NCBI GenBank assembly: GCA_045540655.1
Contig: JAZQHP010000021.1
Span: 1 to 9,323 of the forward strand
Direction of reading: 5' to 3'
Length of the DNA stretch: 9,323 bases
Source: RGIG1959 sp045540655
GTDB taxonomy: Bacteria > Bacillota > Clostridia > Oscillospirales > Acutalibacteraceae
Shown here in pieces: positions 1 to 6,138 of the stretch (within the stretch, counting starts at the first letter, position 1; the number at the start of each line of letters is the position of its first letter). The position numbers and the translations under genes were made by a program. Below the pieces are notes generated by a model. The model saw nothing but the letters and a program-made list of their open reading frames with translations. It was not told the origin of the DNA and did not search any database.

Positions 1-975
1 GTGTGGGTGTCGGAGATCATGCTCCAGCAAACCCGCATCGAAGCGGTCATTCCGTATTTCGAGCGTTTCATGCACGCTTGCCCTGATGTGGCGGCGCTTG
101 CCGCTGTTTCCGACGATCATCTGATGAAGCTGTGGGAGGGGCTCGGCTATTACAGCCGTGCGCGCAACCTGAAAAAAGCCGCTAACGAGATTATGGAGCG
201 GCACGGCGGCGAATTGCCCGCCGATTTTGAAGCGCTCAAGGCGCTTTCGGGTATCGGGGATTACACCGCCGGTGCCATCGCCTCCATCGCGTTTCGCCTG
301 CCCGTTCCCGCTGTGGACGGCAATGTGCTTCGCGTGCTCGCGCGGCTCACGGCGTGCCGTGAGGATGTCCTCAAAGGCGCGGTCAGAAAAGAACTGACGG
401 CGCTTGCCGCGGCGATGGTTCCCGCCGATCGTCCCGATGTGTTCAATCAGGCGCTCATGGAGCTCGGCGAACGGATCTGCCTGCCGAACACCATGCCGTA
501 CTGCGACCGATGCCCCGTGGCAAAGGAGTGCGCGGTGGCAGGGCAGGAGGAGGCGCAGACGCTTCCCGTGCGCTCGCCGAAAAAACCGCGACGTGTGGAG
601 CAAAAGACGGTGTTTGTGTTGCTGACGAATGACGATGTGCCGTGCGTGCTGTTGCACAAGCGCCCCGACAGCGGATTGCTGGCGGGACTGTGGGAGCTTC
701 CGAATACCGAAGGGCATGATGCGCCGCAGTTGCCTCTGGAGGCGTTGCATCGTGTCAGCGACTGGCTGACCTTGCCCGCCGCGCGCCATATCTTTTCGCA
801 CATCGAATGGGATATGCACGGGGCGCTGGCGATGGTGGAGCCGTGCGAACTTCCGACGGACTATGAATGGGTCGATCTTCACGCGCTTCAGACGCGTCGG
901 GCTCTGCCGACGGCGTTTCGGGCGTATTCGCAAATGCTTCCGACGTGGCTTTGTCCGTCGGAGCCGAAAGGATGA
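1..975 (+). CDS. mutY: A/G-specific adenine DNA glycosylase MutY (5'-truncated by window edge)
   Basis: MutY removes adenine mispaired with 8-oxoguanine in base excision repair. Seen: the catalytic Glu in the SEIMLQQT motif (residue 5 of the visible part), a helix-hairpin-helix around residues 79-98 (LSGIGDYTAGAI), the catalytic Asp in VDGNV (106), an iron-sulfur cysteine set C160, C168, C171, C177, and a C-terminal Nudix-like domain from about residue 201 (RPDSGLLAGLWELP). F265-S266-H267 matches the FSH loop that reads 8-oxoG in this family. By comparison with E. coli MutY, where the catalytic Glu is residue 37, about 32 N-terminal residues lie left of the window. The GTG at position 1 is therefore probably an internal Val codon and not the start. 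The first cysteine spacing is X7 rather than the E. coli X6. The stop is 6 bases before the next gene, which suggests co-transcription. Confidence 0.95.
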   Translation: MWVSEIMLQQTRIEAVIPYFERFMHACPDVAALAAVSDDHLMKLWEGLGYYSRARNLKKAANEIMERHGGELPADFEALKALSGIGDYTAGAIASIAFRLPVPAVDGNVLRVLARLTACREDVLKGAVRKELTALAAAMVPADRPDVFNQALMELGERICLPNTMPYCDRCPVAKECAVAGQEEAQTLPVRSPKKPRRVEQKTVFVLLTNDDVPCVLLHKRPDSGLLAGLWELPNTEGHDAPQLPLEALHRVSDWLTLPAARHIFSHIEWDMHGALAMVEPCELPTDYEWVDLHALQTRRALPTAFRAYSQMLPTWLCPSEPKG

Positions 976-981
976 TATACA

Positions 982-1716
982 GTGGCGAATGTGGCATTGA
1001 TTACGGGCGGCTCGCGCGGCATCGGACGCGCGGTGGCGCTTCGTCTGGCGCGCGACGGCTATACCGTGATCGTCAACTACCGTGCGGATGATGCGGCGGC
1101 GCAAAGCACCGCCCGTGTCCTCGAAGCGCTCGGTGCCGACGGCATGCTCTGTCGTGCCGATGTGGCGGATGAGCGGGCGGTACGCCGTATGGTTGAAGCG
1201 GTGGAGGAACGGTTCGGTAAGATTGATCTGCTGGTCAACAACGCCGGCATCGCCGAGCAAAGCCTGTTCACCGATCTGTCCGCCGCGCAATGGAAGCGGA
1301 TGATGGACGTGCATGTCAACGGTGCATTTTACACCTGCTCGGCTGTTCTGCCCGGTATGCTTCGCCGCCACAGCGGTGTGATTGTCAACATCGCGTCCAT
1401 GTGGGGGCAAACGGGTGCTTCCTGTGAGGTGCATTATTCCACCGCTAAGGCGGCGCTCATCGGCATGACGAAAGCACTTGCCAAAGAGGTCGGACCGTCG
1501 GGCATCCGCGTCAACGCGGTCGCGCCGGGCGCGGTGGAAACGGATATGATGGCGGGCTTTTCCGAAGAAGACAAAGCGGCACTCGCGGAGGATACGCCGC
1601 TGTGCCGTCTGGGGAAACCCGAGGAAATTGCGGCGGCGGTGTCGTTTCTGGCATCGACGGACGCCGCATTTATCACGGGACAGGTGCTCGCCCCGAACGG
1701 CGGTCTCGTGATCTGA
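982..1716 (+). CDS. ymfI: Short-chain dehydrogenase/reductase, YmfI-like (EF-P 5-aminopentanone reductase type) or FabG-like
   Basis: A 244-residue classical SDR, predicted cytosolic and NADPH-dependent. Seen: the Rossmann motif TGGSRGIG (8-15), NNAG (86-89), Asn113, and the catalytic Ser139, Tyr152 and Lys156. The segment WGQTGASCEVHYS around the active site, followed by KALAKEVGPSGIRVNAVAPGAVETDMM, resembles from memory Bacillus subtilis YmfI, which reduces a 5-aminopentanone group on elongation factor P. FabG (3-oxoacyl-ACP reductase) has the same fold and is the main alternative. No fatty-acid synthesis gene is nearby, which slightly favours YmfI. The start is GTG at 982, with an AAAGGA ribosome site at 967-972 inside the end of mutY. 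SDR identity is firm; the YmfI assignment is an inference. Confidence 0.8.
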   Translation: MANVALITGGSRGIGRAVALRLARDGYTVIVNYRADDAAAQSTARVLEALGADGMLCRADVADERAVRRMVEAVEERFGKIDLLVNNAGIAEQSLFTDLSAAQWKRMMDVHVNGAFYTCSAVLPGMLRRHSGVIVNIASMWGQTGASCEVHYSTAKAALIGMTKALAKEVGPSGIRVNAVAPGAVETDMMAGFSEEDKAALAEDTPLCRLGKPEEIAAAVSFLASTDAAFITGQVLAPNGGLVI

Positions 1717-1749
1717 CCAAAAAACAATCGGCATAGGAGGAATCAGCGT

Positions 1750-2964
1750 ATGAAACGATGGATAGCGGCACTGTGTGCGATGCTATGCCTGCTGGCGGTC
1801 GTGCCTGCAAGCGGCGTGTCTGCCGCGGCGGTGTATGTTACCGACTATGCGTATGTTCAGATGAAAGCGGGCGGGGTGGACGGTACCATCCTGTATACCG
1901 CCTATGATGAGAATCAATCGCTGATGCTCGGCACGATGACGGGCGACGGCGAGCAGACGCGCGAGCCGTATTCGGCGGCGCGTTGGGCGGCGCTTCACGA
2001 GCCGTCCGAATGGACCACGACGGTGCACGGCACGGCCGCCGCGCTGTGCCCTTACGCCGACACCCATCGTGACAGTACGGTGTGTCCCTACATGAACGTG
2101 ATCCTGGTCACGATGACGAACACCGCCCGCAATATCACGCTGGAGCGGTATTACGTCCCCTCCGAGGCACAAACGGTGCTTCCCGGCGGTACGGTGCATT
2201 TCTGCTTCGGACGCTATGGGTATCAGGCGCCGCTGACCCTGAAATGGGAGACGGGCGAGCGCTACATGGCACTTCGTCGGGATGACGGTATGTGGCAGGT
2301 GTTCGATACGCAAAGCGGCACCTTTGTCGGCGACACCTATGCCGCCATGGGCACGCCCTGCGGCGAGTATGTCAAGGTAAGCAACGGCAACGGCTGGGGA
2401 CGGCTGGATATCAGCGGACGGTTGACAACGATCTTCCCTTATGCGACGGAGCAAGCCTTCAGTGTGCGCGAGGAAGCGCGCACCGTCGATGGCGGACTGC
2501 AGATCTTTTCAAAAGACAACGAGGCAATTTCCCCTGTCATTGCGGGCGAATTCGCATCCTTTACTTACAGCGACGAAGCGCATCTGCTTTCGGCGGTTGC
2601 CGCCGACGGCACGACTGCCTTTTACGATGTGACAGGCGCCGTCGTTGCCTCGTTTGCGGCGGATCAGACGGTGCGGCATCTGCGAGATACCTGTTACGCG
2701 GTGGAAAAACATGACGGCGACGCGCTGATCGGCACGGCACTGCTTCGCATGGACGACACGGTGCATCCCGATGATACGGTCGTCAAAGGCGACGTCACGC
2801 TGGACGGGAGCTTTAACACATCCGATGTGCGCCTGATCCTGTTGCGCGCACTCGGATCGGATGTGCCGTTGTCGCATCGCCGCGAAATCGCCGCCGACAT
2901 GAATGACGACGGCGACATTACGACCACGGATGCCAAGTTGCTCATGGAACGGATTTTGAAATAA
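1750..2964 (+). CDS. Secreted dockerin-containing protein of unknown function
   Basis: A 404-residue exported protein whose main body I do not recognise. Seen: a signal peptide (Lys-Arg at 2-3, hydrophobic core 5-18, likely cleavage after VSA at 23-25), and a beta-rich middle of repeated short blocks such as GWGRLDISGRLTTIFPY (215-231) and AADGTTAFYDVTGAVVASF (284-302). These recall WG/propeller-like repeats. The C-terminal dockerin (347-404) has two calcium-loop repeats. Loop 1 is D348-V-T-L-D352-G-S-F-N-T-S-D359, with Thr where Asn is usual. Loop 2 is the canonical D383-M-N-D-D387-G-D-I-T-T-T-D394. Dockerins bind cohesins, so the protein is probably tethered to a scaffoldin or cell-surface partner. 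No glycosidase signature is visible. Two CPY triplets (100-102 and 112-114) flank a short acidic/basic segment. An AGGAGG ribosome site lies at 1736-1741. The next gene, a surface peptidase, starts 22 bases downstream. Confidence 0.85.
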   Translation: MKRWIAALCAMLCLLAVVPASGVSAAAVYVTDYAYVQMKAGGVDGTILYTAYDENQSLMLGTMTGDGEQTREPYSAARWAALHEPSEWTTTVHGTAAALCPYADTHRDSTVCPYMNVILVTMTNTARNITLERYYVPSEAQTVLPGGTVHFCFGRYGYQAPLTLKWETGERYMALRRDDGMWQVFDTQSGTFVGDTYAAMGTPCGEYVKVSNGNGWGRLDISGRLTTIFPYATEQAFSVREEARTVDGGLQIFSKDNEAISPVIAGEFASFTYSDEAHLLSAVAADGTTAFYDVTGAVVASFAADQTVRHLRDTCYAVEKHDGDALIGTALLRMDDTVHPDDTVVKGDVTLDGSFNTSDVRLILLRALGSDVPLSHRREIAADMNDDGDITTTDAKLLMERILK

Positions 2965-2986
2965 ACAGACGAGCGGAGGGACGATC

Positions 2987-3877
2987 ATGGCAAAGGACAG
3001 ACGTGCAGGCGGACGCGCCGCACGGAAAGAAGTGACGAAGGCGCATTTTTTGATCCGCATCGGACTGATCGTGCTCGCGGCGGTGATTCTGATATGCGGG
3101 ACGATTACGATCCTGGTGTTGCCGCGCCGCAACACACCCGTTGACGGCACTCCCACCGTCACCACCACGACCATTGACCGGTCGCAGGTGACGACCACCA
3201 CGCTGATGACCACGACGTTGCCGACAACGTCTACACAAACCACCACGACCACGACGACCACCACCACGACCACGACGACCGCGACCACCACAACCACACG
3301 GGTGGTGATCAACACGGCGAGTGATCTGCGGCTGGTCAATCCGTGGAATCCGCTGACCAAACAGCAGATCGCGTCGCAGAATCTGGTCTATTACAGCGAC
3401 GGTTATTATCTGGATGCCAAGGTGGTCGGTCCGCTCAACGCCATGCTGGAAGCGGGCGCGGATTACGGACTGTATGTGACCTCGGCGTATCGTTCCTACG
3501 ATACCCAGCAAAGTCTCTACAACAACAAGGTACAGCGGGTCATCAATGCGACGGGTATGTCGTATGAGGATGCGTTGGTGGAAGCGGCGACCGTGGTCGC
3601 GCGTCCCGGCACCAGTGAGCATCATACGGGGCTGGCAGTGGACCTGCTTCACGAGGATTGCTATGAGCTGGAGGAATACTGGGATCAGTCGCCTGCCTTT
3701 GACTGGATGAAAGCGCACTGCGCGGAATACGGCTTTATTCTGCGCTATCCCAAAAGCAAACAAACCATTACCGGTGTGATCTACGAGCCGTGGCATTATC
3801 GCTACGTCGGCGTGGAAGCGGCGACCGAGATTATGGCACGCGGCATCACACTGGAAGAATATCTGGGGCAGGCGTAA
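2987..3877 (+). CDS. Membrane-anchored VanY-family D-alanyl-D-alanine carboxypeptidase with poly-Thr linker
   Basis: A 296-residue peptidoglycan D,D-carboxypeptidase of the VanY (peptidase M15B) family, predicted to trim terminal D-Ala from stem peptides outside the membrane. Seen: a basic N-terminus (RRAGGRAARK), one transmembrane helix (about 21-46), a Thr-rich linker (57-104, including 14 consecutive Thr at 85-98), then the catalytic domain. The domain contains TSAYRSYDTQQ (165-175), the zinc motif SEHHTGLAVD (S210, ligands H212 and D219), and EPWHYRYV with catalytic Glu267 and zinc ligand His270. All expected metal and catalytic residues are present, so the enzyme should be active. A GGAGGG ribosome site at 2975-2980 supports the start. 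No vanH, vanA/B, vanX, vanR or vanS is in the window, so a housekeeping wall-remodelling role is more likely than glycopeptide resistance. Confidence 0.9.
   Translation: MAKDRRAGGRAARKEVTKAHFLIRIGLIVLAAVILICGTITILVLPRRNTPVDGTPTVTTTTIDRSQVTTTTLMTTTLPTTSTQTTTTTTTTTTTTTTATTTTTRVVINTASDLRLVNPWNPLTKQQIASQNLVYYSDGYYLDAKVVGPLNAMLEAGADYGLYVTSAYRSYDTQQSLYNNKVQRVINATGMSYEDALVEAATVVARPGTSEHHTGLAVDLLHEDCYELEEYWDQSPAFDWMKAHCAEYGFILRYPKSKQTITGVIYEPWHYRYVGVEAATEIMARGITLEEYLGQA
3155..3298 (+). repeat. Threonine-codon repeat with perfect 21-bp tandem duplication
   Basis: A run of ACC/ACG/ACA codons encodes the extracellular linker of the VanY-type peptidase. Within it a seven-codon unit (ACC ACC ACG ACC ACG ACG ACC) is present twice in perfect tandem, at 3239-3259 and 3260-3280. 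A GCG codon and five more Thr codons follow. The duplication looks like a recent slippage event, because synonymous positions are identical. Poly-Thr linkers are common in surface proteins of ruminococci and may be O-glycosylated; that last point is inference. Confidence 0.9.
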
Positions 3878-3893
3878 GCCGCGTCCCTCATCC

Positions 3894-3906
3894 CCTTTGA
3901 GAAAGG
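3894..3906 (+). promoter_or_regulatory. Weak, possibly hairpin-masked ribosome site of ilvB
   Basis: The only Shine-Dalgarno-like stretch before ilvB is GAGAAAGG (3899-3906), 13 bases ahead of the ATG at 3920, which is long spacing. CCTTT (3894-3898) can pair with AAAGG (3902-3906) around a GAG loop, giving a 5-bp hairpin over the site. The other amino-acid genes in the block have much stronger sites. The hairpin is short and its relevance is uncertain. Confidence 0.35.
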
Positions 3907-3919
3907 TTGACACACAGAC

Positions 3920-5590
3920 ATGCAGAAAAACGGTTCGGATATTTTGATGGAATGCCTGCTCGAGCAGGGCGTGGATACCGTCTTCGGGTATCCCGGCGGC
4001 GCGGTGCTGAATATTTACGATGCCTTGTATAAATACAGCGATCGCATCCGCCACATTCTGGTGGCACATGAGCAGGGTGCGGCGCATGCCGCGGACGGCT
4101 ATGCGCGCGCGACGGGACGCGTCGGCGTGTGCATTGCGACGTCGGGACCCGGTGCGACCAATCTGGTGACGGGCATTGCGACGGCGTACATGGACTCCAT
4201 CCCGATGGTTGCTATCACCGGCAACGTGGCGGTGGATCAGCTCGGACGCGACTCCTTCCAGGAGATCGATATCACGGGCATCACCATGCCGATCACTAAG
4301 CATAATTTCATCGTTAAAGACATCACGAAGCTCGCGCAGACGATCCGCACGGCATTTGAAATTGCGCAAAGCGGACGTCCCGGACCGGTGCTGGTGGATA
4401 TCCCGAAGGATATTTCCGCGGCGGTCACCGACTATGAGCCCGCGCCCGCTTCGGTCAAGCGTACGGTGCCCGCTCCCAAAGAAGCACGTATCGACATGGC
4501 ACTGGAGCTGATTGCGTCCTGTGAAAAGCCGCTGATCTATTTCGGCGGCGGTGTCATTTCGTCGGGCGCGGAAGAGGTGCTGCTGCGCTTTGCGGAGCAA
4601 CAGGATATCCCCGTGTGTTCCTCCATGATGGGACTGGGCGGCTTCCCGCCGTCTCATAAGCTGTGGCTGGGCATGGTCGGTATGCACGGCACGGCGGCGG
4701 CGAACCTTGCCGCGAAGGAATGCGACACGCTGTTTGTGTGCGGCGCGCGTTTCTCCGACCGCGTGGCGGGCGACCGTACCGGTTTTGCACCGCACGCCAA
4801 GGTGGTCCATATCGATGTGGATCACGCCGAATTTGATAAAAACGTCTCGACTGCCGTGCGCATCGGCGGTGAGCTGACCACGGTGCTTGAAGCGTTCTGT
4901 GAGCGCAGTGAGCCGCATACACACACCGCCTGGGTGGACAGTGTGCTGTCAAAAAAGCGTGTGATCCCGTCGCCGATCCTCGGCGATGACGAACTGCCCG
5001 ATCCCCGTGTGATTCTGGAAACCCTGCGCGATCTGGTGGATGAAGACACCGTCATCGCCACCGATGTCGGTCAACATCAGATGTGGACCGCCCAGCATTT
5101 CGAGGTGCGCCGTCCCCGCCGTCTGCTGACATCGGGCGGACTGGGTACGATGGGCTACGGCATGGGCGCCGCCATCGGCGCGCAGTGCGGCACCGGCAAC
5201 AAGCGCACGGTGCTGATCACGGGTGACGGTAGCTTCCACATGAACTGCAACGAGCTGACCACGCTCGTATCCTATCAGTTGCCGGTGACGGTGCTGGTGT
5301 TCGACAACCGCGTGCTCGGCATGGTGCGTCAGTGGCAAAAGGTGTTTTACGGTCACCGTTTCTCGTCGACCGATCCCGAGCGTCGCACCGATTTTGTCAA
5401 GCTTGCGCAGGCGTACGGCTGTGAGGGTATGCATATGAATACCGCCGCCGATATCCGCCCGGTGCTCGAGCAGGCTCTGCAGGTCGACGGGCCGGTGGTG
5501 GTGGATTGCCGTTTGTCGAAGGACGTCAACGTACTTCCGATGATCCCGCCCGGCAAAACCGTGGACAGCATGATCGAGACAATGGAATAA
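3920..5590 (+). CDS. ilvB: Acetolactate synthase, large (catalytic) subunit
   Basis: A 556-residue ThDP-, Mg- and FAD-dependent cytosolic enzyme. It condenses two pyruvates to 2-acetolactate (valine/leucine) or pyruvate with 2-oxobutyrate to 2-aceto-2-hydroxybutyrate (isoleucine). Seen: an N-terminal Pyr domain with FGYPGGAVLNIYDAL and catalytic Glu51 in AHEQGAAHAADGYAR, TSGPGATNLVTGIA (74-87), and a central FAD/TPP domain with GARFSDRVAGDRTGF. The C-terminal PP domain carries the ThDP/Mg motif G435-D-G-S through D462-N463, followed by RVLGMVRQWQ. FAD-region motifs and the adjacent regulatory subunit gene indicate the anabolic enzyme rather than catabolic AlsS. The start at 3920 fits the usual clostridial N-terminus. 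It lies 42 bases after the VanY-type gene, with no leader or terminator between, and 19 bases before ilvN. Confidence 0.97.
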   Translation: MQKNGSDILMECLLEQGVDTVFGYPGGAVLNIYDALYKYSDRIRHILVAHEQGAAHAADGYARATGRVGVCIATSGPGATNLVTGIATAYMDSIPMVAITGNVAVDQLGRDSFQEIDITGITMPITKHNFIVKDITKLAQTIRTAFEIAQSGRPGPVLVDIPKDISAAVTDYEPAPASVKRTVPAPKEARIDMALELIASCEKPLIYFGGGVISSGAEEVLLRFAEQQDIPVCSSMMGLGGFPPSHKLWLGMVGMHGTAAANLAAKECDTLFVCGARFSDRVAGDRTGFAPHAKVVHIDVDHAEFDKNVSTAVRIGGELTTVLEAFCERSEPHTHTAWVDSVLSKKRVIPSPILGDDELPDPRVILETLRDLVDEDTVIATDVGQHQMWTAQHFEVRRPRRLLTSGGLGTMGYGMGAAIGAQCGTGNKRTVLITGDGSFHMNCNELTTLVSYQLPVTVLVFDNRVLGMVRQWQKVFYGHRFSSTDPERRTDFVKLAQAYGCEGMHMNTAADIRPVLEQALQVDGPVVVDCRLSKDVNVLPMIPPGKTVDSMIETME

Positions 5591-5609
5591 CGGTGGGGGA
5601 GGAGATACT

Positions 5610-6116
5610 ATGAGTACAAAGAAACAAGCGTTTTCCGTGTTGGCGGATAACCAACCGGGTGTGTTGCTCCGCATGACGGGATTATTCTCCCGCCGCGGCT
5701 TCAACATCGATTCCGTAGTCGCCTGCAACACCGAAAATCCTGCCGTATCCCGCATTACAGTCGTGGTATCGGGAGACGAAGGCATCTTCACGCAGGTGAT
5801 CCGCCAGCTGTTCAAGCTGGAGGATATCATCAAGGTGGAAATGCTGTCGCTCGACGATTGTACGGCGAGCGAAATGGTGCTCGTGAAGGTGCGCTCCGTG
5901 TCCGATCGTACCGCTCTTCTGAAGCTGGTGCAATCCTACGGTGCACGCGTACTGGACATCGGTGACACCACCGTTACGCTGGAGCTGACGGGTGAAACGG
6001 CAGAGCTGGATGCGTTTATTGAGGGCATTGAGCCCTTTGGAATTTGCGAGATGGCACGAAGCGGTGTCACCCTGTTGCAACGCGGGGACACCACCATCCA
6101 CGATTATACGATCTGA
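5610..6116 (+). CDS. ilvN: Acetolactate synthase, small (regulatory) subunit
   Basis: A 168-residue regulatory subunit that activates IlvB and confers feedback inhibition, usually by valine. Seen: an N-terminal ACT domain (about 6-80) with FSVLADNQPGVLLRMTGLFSRRGFNIDSV, then the ALS small-subunit C-terminal domain (about 84-160). N14, G17 and N32 align with E. coli IlvH positions N11, G14 and N29, which are known to matter for valine binding, so valine sensitivity is plausible (inference). Length is typical of the long IlvH/IlvN form. A strong purine-rich ribosome site (GGGGGAGGAG, 5595-5604) precedes the ATG. It lies 22 bases before leuC, as part of the same transcription unit. Confidence 0.95.
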   Translation: MSTKKQAFSVLADNQPGVLLRMTGLFSRRGFNIDSVVACNTENPAVSRITVVVSGDEGIFTQVIRQLFKLEDIIKVEMLSLDDCTASEMVLVKVRSVSDRTALLKLVQSYGARVLDIGDTTVTLELTGETAELDAFIEGIEPFGICEMARSGVTLLQRGDTTIHDYTI

Positions 6117-6122
6117 TGCTGT

Positions 6123-6129
6123 AAGGAGG
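6123..6129 (+). promoter_or_regulatory. Ribosome site fixing the leuC start at 6139
   Basis: AAGGAGG sits 9 bases before the ATG at 6139. An in-frame ATG at 5992 would extend the protein 49 residues but overlaps ilvN by 125 bases, has no ribosome site, and adds residues unlike any LeuC. The true start is therefore 6139, giving the familiar N-terminus MGMTMTQKILA. Confidence 0.9.
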
Positions 6130-6138
6130 CTTATCATT

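Noticed and set aside
2509..3360. - strand open frame containing a poly-valine stretch
   Set aside because: The valines are the complement of the Thr codon repeat. It is not a real hydrophobic segment, since the + strand gene is well supported.
2987..3877. Glycopeptide-resistance cluster
   Set aside because: Only a VanY-family enzyme is present. There is no vanH, ligase, vanX or two-component regulator within the window.
3907..3912. TTGACA resembling a -35 box just before ilvB
   Set aside because: No -10-like hexamer occurs at 16-18 bases. The nearest TATTTT is 27 bases away and inside the coding region.
2942..4924. 660-residue open frame on the - strand across the peptidase and ilvB
   Set aside because: It is antisense to two well-supported genes, with Arg/His-rich composition and no recognisable domain. 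It is a codon-bias shadow.
5992..6138. N-terminal extension of leuC from an ATG at 5992
   Set aside because: It overlaps ilvN by 125 bases, lacks a ribosome site, and adds sequence foreign to the family. The start at 6139 has a strong AAGGAGG.
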